From: an uncultured Odoribacter sp. | GTDB lineage: Bacteria > Bacteroidota > Bacteroidia > Bacteroidales > Marinifilaceae | DNA length: 31,168 nucleotides | Direction: 5' to 3' | NCBI GenBank assembly: GCA_910588375.1 | Contig: CAJUQA010000024.1 | Location: 1-31,168, forward strand | Part shown: positions 1-9,386 of the stretch, one piece after another | Numbering within the stretch: position 1 is the stretch's first letter | Layout of the letters: every line of letters starts with the position of its first letter | Made by a program: the position numbers and the translations under genes | The notes under the pieces: model-generated | Told to the model about the DNA's origin: nothing | What the model saw: the letters and a program-made list of their open reading frames with translations, nothing else | Databases searched by the model: none

Positions 1-161
1 TGTGTATATACGGCAAACGTGAACGTTTGTACTGCTTATCCTTACTATGCTGAAATTTGGTCGTTTCCCTGATAAGGATAAAGCTAAACGCTTCAAATCA
101 AATATGTCCACTACAATAGAATACGCTTACTCCATCGCAGCGAAACAAAGGTAAGAAAAAA

Positions 162-177
162 GTTGAAACAGTTAAAA
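162..177 (+). repeat. GTTGAAA-type repeat, left arm, site A
   Basis: The sequence GTTGAAACAGTTAAAA matches the units found at sites B (5856-6290) and C (17647-17770). It faces an oppositely oriented arm at 375-392. Short and degenerate, so chance similarity in AT-rich DNA is possible here. Confidence 0.4.
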
Positions 178-374
178 TGTGGAAGAGAAGCTCTTTTTCA
201 ATTTTTTAGCAAGCGGGCATAAATCAGTTCCGGATATTAGCTAAAGCATACAACGGAAATTTGTTTCTGGATAACCGGTTTTCAATGTCCAAATATACGC
301 AAAAATATCTACAAATCAATTGGTTAATCGCACAATCTGCTAAAATCCAAACAAATACATCCCCACTTCACCTC

Positions 375-392
375 TTTTAGCTTTTCAACTTC
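375..392 (-). repeat. GTTGAAA-type repeat, right arm, site A
   Basis: TTTTAGCTTTTCAACTTC directly abuts the stop codon of the minus-strand permease. It is the reverse orientation of the arm at 162-177, so the two arms face each other as at the other two sites. The 198 bases between them hold no gene. Confidence 0.4.
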
Positions 393-1094
393 TTAAATAA
401 ACTTCTCCCGGTTCTGGGTTTTGTAGAGTCCCGCCAAAACAAAAATGACAGTTCCGACCACTAAGATAATCCGGTTGTACAAAAGAGTGGTATAAAACAA
501 TTCCGGATTTTTATCCAACGGCACGTCAAAAGGATTGAGGAATAGATTCCATTTGCTCTCTTCCAATATGTTGCTCATGATAAAAAGTACCAACCCTATC
601 AAAGTAAAGACAACCGCCGTACCGCTACCGTTCTTTACGATGGTGCTCAACATGAAACAAAGCGTACCGACAAACAACACCGGCATCATGACCTGCCCCG
701 TCAATTTCAACGGAGGCACCTCTACCAGCAGCCAATCAGTCAGCAATGCCAATACCAACGTAATGGCAAAACAAATAACATACGCTATCAGCAAACGGAA
801 TAACCATACTTTATACCGATAATTCGGGATACCGAAAATAATCTCTATAATCTTGGCATCCTGATCATTCTGTATCCCGAAACACATCGGATAGAATATC
901 AGCAATATGGAGGGAACCAACAGCATATAATAAGCGTCGGCCTCCATGATTTCCGAGTCGGAAAAAAGGTTAATCACCACCGTCAATATATAGAAAAGTA
1001 CCGCACTCAATACAAAGTAGATAAACTTATTCCCGAAAACAATTTTCACATTGTAATGGGACAATCGCAATACTATATCGAAAAAACGTTTCAT
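393..1094 (-). CDS. ABC-2 type transporter permease (small)
   Basis: A 233-residue integral membrane protein with about six hydrophobic segments, the size and layout of an ABC-2 type permease subunit. It begins RFFDIVLRLSHYNVKIVFGN, a short cytoplasmic lead before the first membrane segment, as in ABC-2 permeases. The start lies 5 bases after the stop of the RND-ABC fusion, so the two are almost certainly translated together and this is the likely membrane partner of the fused ATPase domain. It is the last gene of the minus-strand operon. Its substrate cannot be read from sequence. The family call is by layout and context rather than by a signature motif. Confidence 0.7.
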   Translation of the reverse strand: MKRFFDIVLRLSHYNVKIVFGNKFIYFVLSAVLFYILTVVINLFSDSEIMEADAYYMLLVPSILLIFYPMCFGIQNDQDAKIIEIIFGIPNYRYKVWLFRLLIAYVICFAITLVLALLTDWLLVEVPPLKLTGQVMMPVLFVGTLCFMLSTIVKNGSGTAVVFTLIGLVLFIMSNILEESKWNLFLNPFDVPLDKNPELFYTTLLYNRIILVVGTVIFVLAGLYKTQNREKFI

Positions 1095-1099
1095 AACCT

Positions 1100-4000
1100 T
1101 TATTGTGTAATAATCTGTTCATTACCTGCCAATTTCACACCACGCAACAGCCACAGATACGAATCCTCCAGCACCGGATTCGTCCGTTCCGCATTCGGTA
1201 CGGGTTGCGTTTCGGACAGACACCTTACCCGAATATTCTCTCCAATCCGGATATGATGGACAATCAGTAAATCGGAAGGCAGCGAATCGAATTCTTCCGC
1301 CGGAATATCAAATACCCACGTCACATGCTGCGCTATATTCGCCATGTCGGAAGGCGTACCCAAATACTTCACCGACCCTTTGTTGATAACTCCCACCTGA
1401 TTACAGGAACTGGCAATATCCTCGATAATATGTGTGGAAAATATCACAATCCGGTTACGGGACAATTCCACCAGCAAGTTCCTGAAGCGGATACGCTCCC
1501 GGGGATCCAGTCCTGCCGTCGGTTCATCCACCACCAAGATACGCGGTAGATTCAACAACGTCTGGGCAATACCGATACGCTGTTTCATACCCCCTGAAAA
1601 ACCGCCGATTTTCCTATCCTTATTTTCATACATGTGCACCGCCTCCAGCACTTCCCGAATACGCCGCTGGCGGGTCTCTTTCTCATAGATACCTTTCAGA
1701 AGCGCCTGATATTCCAAAAACTGCCAAGAAGTCAAATTCTCATACGTACCGAACTCCTGCGGAAGATACCCTATCAAGCCCTGCAATTCTTCCCGCTTCT
1801 CCTGAGTATCTATGCCATTGATAAAAATCTTGCCGTAACTCTGCTCAAACACCCCACAGATAATACGCATCAGCGTCGTCTTGCCCGCACCATTCGGTCC
1901 CAACAATCCGAACATTCCCGTATGAATATCCAACGACACCGCATTCAATGCCTTGAACGGTTTTTTCTTATACCCGATGACCGGTATCTTGGTCGCCAGA
2001 CGATAAAAACCCTTACGAATACCGCGGAAACGTCCGTCAATCAAATCTATATTGATATTGTACTTATGTATCCGATCCGACAGATATTTCACCTGAATAC
2101 CCAAATACCACAGCAACGTGAACAGCACGACAAGTCCCCCGCTGTACAGTGCTATCTCTCCCCACACCAATGTCAGCAAAGGCGTAAAATAATACACCAC
2201 CCAACGCACTTTTTTCAACACCTTTTTCCAAAAACGTTTACCTCTGTTTTCCGCAAACTCCCGCACAATATCCAACACCTTCACGGCCAGAATCCAAAAC
2301 AAAACTCCGAAAAGATAGGCCCAGAAAGCGGATTCCTGATACATATACACAAAGTAAAACAGAAATACAACTAACGGCACCAGCCAAAGCAACACCCGCA
2401 AATCCTTCCAATGTCCATATACCTCTTTCAACCCCAGACGTTCCCGTATACGCAAACCCGACATCCACTCCTGCATAAACTCGGAAGGCTGTCCGTAAAT
2501 CTTCACCAGATTCTGTATCTGTATCACAATCTCCTCATCCGAAGGAATAATCGCACGACTCGCCTGACGCAAACTACCCTCCATGAACCACGTCACTCCC
2601 GGAATCAAAATCACCGCTCCAATCAAATAACCCACTTTCCAAAGTATGGAATCCACAAACACGGCGATACACACCACTACTCCCGTCATCAATGCAATCT
2701 GCAATACTTTCATAAACAAACTCTGCGTACGCAAACGCTTCAACGCGTCTTCCATACCGGAATACAACGTCGGTATAATCACCAAAGTCAATAGCGTACT
2801 CATGGACAATCCGCCGATAACCGTAATGGCAAACGGAGCACCCAACCCTGCCACAAACTCACCTTTCCCCATAGCCAACGGCACCATCGCCACAATTGTC
2901 GTAATTGCCGTAATCAAAATCGGCCGCAACCGGGACACCCCCGCCACAATCAACGCCCGCTGTTTCCGATTCCCCCTTCTCCTCAATATCGACGTATAAT
3001 CTATCAGAATGATACTGTTATTGACCACAATCCCTATCAGAATGATAAACCCTATCATCACATTGGCATTCATCAGCGAATAGCCCGTAAAAAGCAATGC
3101 CAGCAAAGAACCGATGGCAGCCAACGGAATCGCGAACATCAACACCACCGGCGCACTCAGCGACTCAAACACCGAAGCCAATATCATATAAATGATAATA
3201 AACGCCGCCAATATCAAAAATGAGAAATCCGAAGTCGTATCCTCTTCATGCACCACCTCCACGGCAAGTCCCGAAGGAATATCCACTTTCTGAACCAACT
3301 CGTCAATCTCCCTCCGCGCCGTCTCCAGAAATTCTTTCGATTCATTCACATCCGAAATAAAACGATAACTCACCTCTATCGTCTTATCCTGATTCACCCG
3401 GTTGATTTCCCCCTGTCCCGACGTCAGATTAATCGTACTGAAACTCCTCAAATCCACCAAAGAGCCTTTATCATTCGTCACATCCAGATTACGCAAATCC
3501 TCCAGATTTCTCACCGGCTTCTTATCTTCCTCCGCTGCTTCCGCATAACTCTTGTCCTTGATAATAATATCATACTCCTCATCTCCCGCCTTGTATTTAA
3601 TCTGCGTCGTATTCTCCGGAGCAAAATTCGTCAACTCCGTCACCACATTGGAAGGCGTCACATCATAAATCCCCATCAAATAGCCGTCAAACTGGACACG
3701 TGCCTCCGGTTTCCCACGGGAACTGCTCACCCACGCATAATTGATATTCTCCAAATCCTGCAACTGATACTGCAAATACTCCGCCAGATTCCTCATATTC
3801 TCATAATCCTGCCCCTTGATCACAATCCGTTCCCGCTGATTCCCCATTCCCATGAGCTTCAACAGCTCTTCCGAACCTCCCATCAACGCATCGCCGCCGC
3901 CACCTTGGAAATTCTCACTGCTCGACCTCGCTTCCAAACTAATGTCCCAAATGCGCAACCGATAAGCACATGAAAGTACCTCGTTCTTTATTTGCTGTAT

Positions 4001-5845
4001 CGTCTTATGATTCAGTTTCTCATAATCCTTTTTCAGCTTCACCGTCACATTCGCATCTGCCGCATACACCTTTGAGGTTATCTGCTCTACTTCTTCTATT
4101 CCCTGCAATACTTCTTCGTAACGCCGCACCATCTCATCCGTCCGCTCCAGTGTATAGCCCGACGGAGAAGTGATATACACATTAAATGTGTCCGTCTCCA
4201 CTTCTTTCAACGTATTCAAAGAAAGCGTCAGAGACAATACCACCGTTATCACTAAAAGCAATAACGTGAGCACCACCACCTGCGCCGGCTTACGCAAACA
4301 CATCTTCAATATGGCAATATACATCTGCACGGGACGACTGTGCAAAGAAGGTACCCGAAAATCCACATTGCTTTCTTTCTTCGCCATAAAGTAATTCACC
4401 GCCATCGGCACCAACAGTAACGCCACCACCAATGATATGGTCAATGTGGATATAATCGACACCCCGACATGTTCCCCAATCAATTTAATCATAAAATTAT
4501 CGGCAAACAAAAACGGCAAGAACACGGTAATCGTCGTCAGCGTCGCCGCGAAAATCGACTTCCACACCTCTTGCGTCCCCCGCACGGCAGCCTCATCGCC
4601 GGACTCTCCCAACGAACGGTGCCGAAAAATATTCTCCATCACCACCACCGAATTGTCCAGCAACATCCCCACCGCCAAAGCGATACCCGTTAAAGTCAAG
4701 GTATTGATACTGATATCCGAAAGATAAAAAAAGTAAAACGACGAAAACACCGATATCGGTATCGCAAAAGCGATAATCGTCACTATTCTGAAATTACGGA
4801 GAAACAGATAAAGTATAAAAATAGCCAATACCGCCCCCGTCAGACCCAGATTCACAATCGTATCAATATTGCTGCTCATCGTCTCCGCCACATCCATATC
4901 CACCTTAATTTCCACATTCTTAACCGCCAACTCCCGGTTCAGCCTGTCAATCTCAGCCCGTACCCTTTCCGACAAATCAATCACATTCACCTGCGGCGAC
5001 TTCGATACCACACACGTAATCACCTCCTTCCCGTTCACCCTCGAATACGACTCCTCATCCTTAATCCCGAAATGAATCTCCGCAATATCTTTCAGCAACA
5101 CCGGTCCCTGCGCTACAACAATATTCCCGATATCTTCCGTTTTCAGATATTCCGCCGTCACATTCACAAAAAAGCGTCTGTTATTTTCATATACCGACCC
5201 CGCAAAACTCTTTTCCGCCATATTCCGGCTAATCATCGCACTAATCTGGGAACGCGTCAGATTCAAAGCATCACACTTACGCTCATCCAAAATCACCTCG
5301 ATACTTTTCTGGCGTCCTCCCATCACGATAACGCCTGCAACCCCCTCCACATTCTCCAGTTCCAGAACAACATCCGCATCCGTAATACTCCTCACATAAT
5401 CAATATCATCGTCACTCAACACAAACAGCGTCATAAACTGGGAATTGACCATCCCCGTCGGCGCCTTGTTCACCACCACCTGAAACTCATCCGGTATATT
5501 GGAAGTCAACGCTTTTATCTTCTCATCCAGTTTCAGATAAGCATACTTCACATCCGTCCCCTTCACAAAAGAAACCGTAATCCGGGCATTCCGCGTTGAA
5601 ATACGGGTCTCAATCTTCTCCACGCCTTCCAATGTGCTTATCACCCCTTCCACCGGTATCGCCGCCTGATTCTCTATATACTTCGGATCCAACTCGGTGG
5701 TCGCACCGATATTCACGCTCAACACCGGTAACTCCGCATTGGGATACAACTCCATCGGCAAATAACTGTATGAAAAATACCCCATCAATGTTAATCCGAT
5801 GAATAACATCGATATCAGAACCCGACGTTTAATTAATTTATTCAT
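1100..5845 (-). CDS. RND efflux pump fused to an ABC ATPase domain
   Basis: A 1581-residue protein, far longer than a normal RND pump of about 1000-1050 residues. Residues 1 to about 1035 form a complete RND/AcrB-type permease; the fourth-helix region reads GMLLDNSVVVMEN with D397 followed by N398, where AcrB has two aspartates. Two further membrane segments follow (about 1044-1090), then an ABC-like first strand (IQIQNLVKIYG, 1108-1118), about four membrane segments (1150-1249), and then the rest of an ABC ATPase: Walker A GPNGAGKTT (1316-1324), LPQ Q-loop, signature SGGMKQ (1417-1422), Walker B ending D1440-E1441 and switch H1472. All ATPase motifs are intact. No internal stop or frameshift is seen. 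It precedes a small ABC-2 permease by 5 bases and shares the operon with one adaptor and one TolC protein. The fused ATPase closely resembles the free ATPase at the head of the operon (15345-16274), suggesting duplication. What it exports, and whether ATP use is coupled to the RND part, is unknown. Confidence 0.85.
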   Translation of the reverse strand: MNKLIKRRVLISMLFIGLTLMGYFSYSYLPMELYPNAELPVLSVNIGATTELDPKYIENQAAIPVEGVISTLEGVEKIETRISTRNARITVSFVKGTDVKYAYLKLDEKIKALTSNIPDEFQVVVNKAPTGMVNSQFMTLFVLSDDDIDYVRSITDADVVLELENVEGVAGVIVMGGRQKSIEVILDERKCDALNLTRSQISAMISRNMAEKSFAGSVYENNRRFFVNVTAEYLKTEDIGNIVVAQGPVLLKDIAEIHFGIKDEESYSRVNGKEVITCVVSKSPQVNVIDLSERVRAEIDRLNRELAVKNVEIKVDMDVAETMSSNIDTIVNLGLTGAVLAIFILYLFLRNFRIVTIIAFAIPISVFSSFYFFYLSDISINTLTLTGIALAVGMLLDNSVVVMENIFRHRSLGESGDEAAVRGTQEVWKSIFAATLTTITVFLPFLFADNFMIKLIGEHVGVSIISTLTISLVVALLLVPMAVNYFMAKKESNVDFRVPSLHSRPVQMYIAILKMCLRKPAQVVVLTLLLLVITVVLSLTLSLNTLKEVETDTFNVYITSPSGYTLERTDEMVRRYEEVLQGIEEVEQITSKVYAADANVTVKLKKDYEKLNHKTIQQIKNEVLSCAYRLRIWDISLEARSSSENFQGGGGDALMGGSEELLKLMGMGNQRERIVIKGQDYENMRNLAEYLQYQLQDLENINYAWVSSSRGKPEARVQFDGYLMGIYDVTPSNVVTELTNFAPENTTQIKYKAGDEEYDIIIKDKSYAEAAEEDKKPVRNLEDLRNLDVTNDKGSLVDLRSFSTINLTSGQGEINRVNQDKTIEVSYRFISDVNESKEFLETARREIDELVQKVDIPSGLAVEVVHEEDTTSDFSFLILAAFIIIYMILASVFESLSAPVVLMFAIPLAAIGSLLALLFTGYSLMNANVMIGFIILIGIVVNNSIILIDYTSILRRRGNRKQRALIVAGVSRLRPILITAITTIVAMVPLAMGKGEFVAGLGAPFAITVIGGLSMSTLLTLVIIPTLYSGMEDALKRLRTQSLFMKVLQIALMTGVVVCIAVFVDSILWKVGYLIGAVILIPGVTWFMEGSLRQASRAIIPSDEEIVIQIQNLVKIYGQPSEFMQEWMSGLRIRERLGLKEVYGHWKDLRVLLWLVPLVVFLFYFVYMYQESAFWAYLFGVLFWILAVKVLDIVREFAENRGKRFWKKVLKKVRWVVYYFTPLLTLVWGEIALYSGGLVVLFTLLWYLGIQVKYLSDRIHKYNINIDLIDGRFRGIRKGFYRLATKIPVIGYKKKPFKALNAVSLDIHTGMFGLLGPNGAGKTTLMRIICGVFEQSYGKIFINGIDTQEKREELQGLIGYLPQEFGTYENLTSWQFLEYQALLKGIYEKETRQRRIREVLEAVHMYENKDRKIGGFSGGMKQRIGIAQTLLNLPRILVVDEPTAGLDPRERIRFRNLLVELSRNRIVIFSTHIIEDIASSCNQVGVINKGSVKYLGTPSDMANIAQHVTWVFDIPAEEFDSLPSDLLIVHHIRIGENIRVRCLSETQPVPNAERTNPVLEDSYLWLLRGVKLAGNEQIITQ

Positions 5846-5855
5846 AATAATTCAT

Positions 5856-5890
5856 GTTGAAGAAGTTGAAAAAGTTAAAACGTTGAAAAA
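5856..5890 (+). repeat. GTTGAAA-type repeat, left arm, site B
   Basis: Four units of 8-9 bases (GTTGAAGAA, GTTGAAAAA, GTTAAAAC, GTTGAAAAA) lie between the start of the RND-ABC gene and the stop of the four-helix-bundle pseudogene. They face a matching array at 6255-6290 in opposite orientation, so the pseudogene is enclosed by an imperfect inverted repeat. Confidence 0.65.
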
Positions 5891-6254
5891 CTAATCCTGC
5901 TTTCGGTCTAAATAATTCAGTAAATTATAAATACCGACAGAAAGCATTTTACATTTTTCCTGCAACTTTTCTACTTTCAACTTCTCCATATAATTCAAAT
6001 CCGACGCAATATATAACATACTCCTTACCTCCCCGCAACTTCCCTTCGCTATTAATAAAAATCTCTTAAACATAGAAACAGAACCGGACTCTGCCCCCTC
6101 CGCTATATTATTTCATAACAGATACTGCCGCCCTCTGAATCTGATCATTAAATCCATAATCCCTCACCCCTCCGGTAAAAGCATAAATTTCCCCCACCAA
6201 CTCCCTTGCATCCTGCCATATCTTGAACTCCTCAAAATACTTCACCGCCCCCAT
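5891..6254 (-). pseudogene. frameshifted four-helix-bundle protein (23S rRNA intervening-sequence protein family)
   Basis: Read from ATG at 6254, the frame gives MGAVKYFEEFKIWQDARELV and continues to a TAA at 6108-6110. Dropping one base of the AAA at 6111-6113 restores MNNIAEGAESGS and then FKRFLLIAKGSCGEVRSMLY, running to a stop at 5891. The reconstructed protein is about 120 residues, the normal size of the S23/four-helix-bundle family, and the whole span is 364 bases (121 codons plus one). Both the WQDAREL start and the IAEG...AKGSCGE middle are family hallmarks. The gene sits between two RND genes where no such protein is needed, and is enclosed by facing repeat arms. One sequencing error could also explain the frameshift. 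An ATG at 6073 could start only the C-terminal half. Confidence 0.8.
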
Positions 6255-6290
6255 CTTTTCAACCCTTTAACTGTTAAACCTTTTCAACTT
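6255..6290 (-). repeat. GTTGAAA-type repeat, right arm, site B
   Basis: On the minus strand this reads as four units (GTTGAAAAG, GTTTAACA, GTTAAAGG, GTTGAAAAG) ending directly at the ATG of the four-helix-bundle pseudogene. The array overlaps the last codons of the upstream RND pump, whose TGA stop at 6284-6286 lies inside the first unit. That suggests the element joined the end of the RND gene. Confidence 0.65.
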
Positions 6291-9200
6291 CTTTTGTCAA
6301 AAATACAATACACACAAGGTATTACTACCAACGTCAATATAGTTGAAGTAACTAAGCCTCCAATCACTGCCAACGCCATCGGCGAACGCAAAGAGGCTCC
6401 CTCACCGAAACCGAAACACATCGGCAACAAAGCCAATATCGTCGTCAGACTCGTCATGATAATCGGACGGATACGCTGTTGTGCCGCACTCATAATCGCT
6501 TCGTGCAACTCCACGCCCTGCGCTTTCAACTGATTGATTCGGTCCACCAATATAATTGAACTGTTGACGGCTATACCCGCCAGCATAATCAACCCGATAA
6601 ACGCCATCATGTTCAACGTCTCTCCAAGAATCAGAAACGCCAGAATACTCCCCACTCCCGCCAACGGTATCGTCAATAAAATAGTAAACGGATGGCGCAA
6701 CGATTCAAACTGGGAAGCCATCACCATATACACCAATATCACGGACAATATCAATGCAAAACTCAAACCGCCGAAAGACTCCGCCCTTTTTTCCTCTTCT
6801 CCCGTAATCTTGGCAGAATACTTCGCCGGGAACTCCACTTCCTCCAAAACCGCATTCACAGCAGGCGTCACCTGACCCAAAGAATATCCTTTCTGCAACA
6901 TCGCTGTCACCTGTCCCACCCGGTTCTGATTATTCCGGCTGATTTCCCGCGGTGCGGAAGTCACCTTCACCTCTGCCACTTCTCCCAAACGGTATTTCTT
7001 ATCTCCCTGTACAATCTCCACATCCTGCAAATCACTCAAAGATACCTCCGGCACTTTAATCTCAATGTCTATCGGTTCGCCCTGCGTCTCATAACTTCCT
7101 GCCACCTTCCCGTTGAGCTTCTCACTCACCTGCTGTGCCACCGTAGAAATATCCACGCCATATATACCGCTCCGCAACCGGTCAATAGTAATATCCACTT
7201 CCGGTGCTCCTTTCTCCATAGACGTACTGACATCATACACTCCCGCAATCCCCGCTATCTTTTCCTTCACTTCCTCACAAAGCTCCTCCAGTACCTCTAT
7301 CTCTTCGCCTTTAATCTCCACCACCAAAGGAGCTCCCTCCGTTCCCAACGCACTTTGCAGGGCAGATTGTTCCTTTTCGTATGTAACCTCCACCTCCTTC
7401 GGCATATCGGCATTCGCATTCAAAGCGGCAATCAGATAATCCGCATCCATCTTCGCTCCCTTTTTCAATTTCACTTGCACCACCGCCTGATGGTCTTCCC
7501 CTGCTTTCCCGTCCTGTTGCGTATCCGTATTGGAAGGTCCCACCAGCGTATAAATCCATTCCAGATTATCTCCTCCGAGATCCCGAATCATATTCTCTAT
7601 CGAAGCGGCGGCATAATCCGTCGTCTTCAATTTCGTCCCTGCTTCCAATGTAATATTCACACTAAACTCCCGTGATTCGGCCTTCGGCATAAACTCCATA
7701 CCGATAAACGGCAACATCAGATAAGAAAATACCACCAACAAAAAGGCAACCAACACCACCGCATAACGGTGATGCAGCAAACGTCCCACAAACCGGCCAT
7801 ACCCTTTTATCTGTACGGATTTCTTATCCGTCTTACTCTGTCGCACAAACTTGGAAGACAACATCGGAATGAAAAGAATCGCCACAAAAAGAGAAGACAA
7901 CAGCGAAAATGTCACCGTCCACGCCTGTTCCTTAAACAACTCTCCTGCAGCCCCTTGCACATACACAATCGGTAAGAATACCACTATTGTCGTCAATGTC
8001 GAAGAAGTAATCGCACCCGACACTTCCGACGCTCCACGTATCGCCGCCTCCTTCGCCGACAATCCATTTTCCAAATTCCGGAAAATATTCTCCATCACCA
8101 CAATCGCATTGTCCACCAACATTCCCGCACCCAACGCCAGACCTCCCAACGTCATAATATTAAGGGTCAATCCGTTAAAGTACATCAAATTAAACGTTGC
8201 TATAATGGAAATCGGAATAGAAACACTTACAATCAACGTCGTATTGATACGCCGCAAGAATACATACAGAATAATCACGGCCAAAAGAATACCCATCACC
8301 GCCGAATCCTTTACCTCGCCTATCGAAGCCCCGATAAATTCCCCTTGGTCACTGATTACATCGAAATGATACCCCGGCATACTCTTCTGCAACTCCTCCA
8401 ACTTCTTCCGGATGTTATCTACCGCCTTTACCGTATTGTATTTATTCTCCTTATAGATGCTCAATCCGAGACAACGGTCTCCATTAAAACGGGCAATATT
8501 ATCCGGCTCTTTATTCAGCTGCTGTACACGTCCTATATCCCGCAGATACACAGGCGCTTTTACATTGGAAGTCCCAGTCGTAGAAGAGGCTGTCTCCGTT
8601 TCATTAGAACTACCCGTCGCTTCCTTAAAAGCAACGATAATATTTCCGATATCTTCGATATTTTTTATCAGACTTACCCCTTTTACCGTGTACTGGATGT
8701 CCTCATTGACGATTGTTCCTCCCGAAACATTCCGGTTCACACTCTCGATTTTCGATGCGACATCCGCCACTGTCAAATTAAAGGCCTCCAGCAAATAAGG
8801 ATCTGTTTGTACCTCAATGTAAGCGTTTTCCTGTCCGTTCAACTGAATATCCGCCACACCATCCAAACGCACCAATTCACTCCGCATATAATTCTCGGCA
8901 ATCTTACGGAGTTCATTCATATCCTGAATCTCACTATGCCTCAATGCTATCACCATAACCGGTGTCGCATTCGCATCATAACGGGACACATTCAGTGAAG
9001 TCACCTCGCTATTCTGGGCTATCTGCGACAAATTCCGCTGCAAATCGAGAAAAGCCGCATCCATATCCTGGTCCCAGTCGTATTCCACCGTAATCGTAGC
9101 TGCTCCCGCCCGACAACTGCTGGAAACATTCTTCACCCCATCCTGACGGGCTGCCAATGCCTCAATATTCTTGACGAACTGTTTCTCCATCTCCTCCGGC

Positions 9201-9367
9201 GGACGCTCTCCCGCCTTCAACTCCACATACAACGCCGGATTCTTCAAATCCGGAAACAAATCCGTCCCCAGCTTATTGTAAGAAATCACCCCTAACAAAC
9301 AGATTGCCAGGGTGAGCATCAATACGGTCACCGGAAACTTTACTGCAAATTTTGTAATCTGATTCAT
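6284..9367 (-). CDS. RND efflux pump, inner-membrane permease (HAE-1/AcrB-like)
   Basis: A 1027-residue RND permease of normal length, expected to form the proton-driven inner-membrane part of a tripartite pump. It starts MNQITKFAVKFPVTVLMLTL with the first membrane helix, has a large periplasmic loop, then the helix 2-6 bundle with GMLVDNAIVVMEN (D419-N420), a second periplasmic loop and a C-terminal bundle with GIAVNSSIILVD. The DN pair in place of the AcrB DD pair is common in RND pumps outside the classical AcrB group. The start lies 19 bases after the adaptor stop. The stop falls within a GTTGAAA repeat array. Together with the fusion pump downstream it gives two RND genes for one adaptor, an arrangement reminiscent of MdtABC. 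Substrate unknown. Confidence 0.93.
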   Translation of the reverse strand: MNQITKFAVKFPVTVLMLTLAICLLGVISYNKLGTDLFPDLKNPALYVELKAGERPPEEMEKQFVKNIEALAARQDGVKNVSSSCRAGAATITVEYDWDQDMDAAFLDLQRNLSQIAQNSEVTSLNVSRYDANATPVMVIALRHSEIQDMNELRKIAENYMRSELVRLDGVADIQLNGQENAYIEVQTDPYLLEAFNLTVADVASKIESVNRNVSGGTIVNEDIQYTVKGVSLIKNIEDIGNIIVAFKEATGSSNETETASSTTGTSNVKAPVYLRDIGRVQQLNKEPDNIARFNGDRCLGLSIYKENKYNTVKAVDNIRKKLEELQKSMPGYHFDVISDQGEFIGASIGEVKDSAVMGILLAVIILYVFLRRINTTLIVSVSIPISIIATFNLMYFNGLTLNIMTLGGLALGAGMLVDNAIVVMENIFRNLENGLSAKEAAIRGASEVSGAITSSTLTTIVVFLPIVYVQGAAGELFKEQAWTVTFSLLSSLFVAILFIPMLSSKFVRQSKTDKKSVQIKGYGRFVGRLLHHRYAVVLVAFLLVVFSYLMLPFIGMEFMPKAESREFSVNITLEAGTKLKTTDYAAASIENMIRDLGGDNLEWIYTLVGPSNTDTQQDGKAGEDHQAVVQVKLKKGAKMDADYLIAALNANADMPKEVEVTYEKEQSALQSALGTEGAPLVVEIKGEEIEVLEELCEEVKEKIAGIAGVYDVSTSMEKGAPEVDITIDRLRSGIYGVDISTVAQQVSEKLNGKVAGSYETQGEPIDIEIKVPEVSLSDLQDVEIVQGDKKYRLGEVAEVKVTSAPREISRNNQNRVGQVTAMLQKGYSLGQVTPAVNAVLEEVEFPAKYSAKITGEEEKRAESFGGLSFALILSVILVYMVMASQFESLRHPFTILLTIPLAGVGSILAFLILGETLNMMAFIGLIMLAGIAVNSSIILVDRINQLKAQGVELHEAIMSAAQQRIRPIIMTSLTTILALLPMCFGFGEGASLRSPMALAVIGGLVTSTILTLVVIPCVYCIFDKRS

Positions 9368-9386
9368 GCCATCGATTCTAAAATCA

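Larger units (their letters stand above)
1..392. other. left-edge region without a confident gene
   Basis: This stretch downstream of the minus-strand ABC permease holds no gene I can support. A short plus-strand open frame at about 23-154 ends in TAA and could encode a basic tail (MLKFGRFPDKDKAKRF and onward), but it is closed upstream by a TGA at 20-22 and matches no family I recognise. It could be the decayed end of a gene. A weak hairpin with a T-run (AAGAG/CTCTT, 183-195) follows it. Arms of the GTTGAAA-type repeat occur at 162-177 and 375-392. The rest is AT-rich and featureless. Confidence 0.4.

Noticed and set aside
23..154. C-terminal end of a transposase or other gene at the left edge
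   Set aside because: The frame is closed upstream by TGA at 20-22 and the visible residues match no family I can name, so it is left as unassigned.
6692..7675. Long plus-strand open frames inside the RND genes (also 3248-3973 and 13080-14033)
   Set aside because: They lie antisense to long, motif-rich genes, are rich in His, Arg, Ile and Leu, and show no recognisable domain. They are shadows of the real coding strand.
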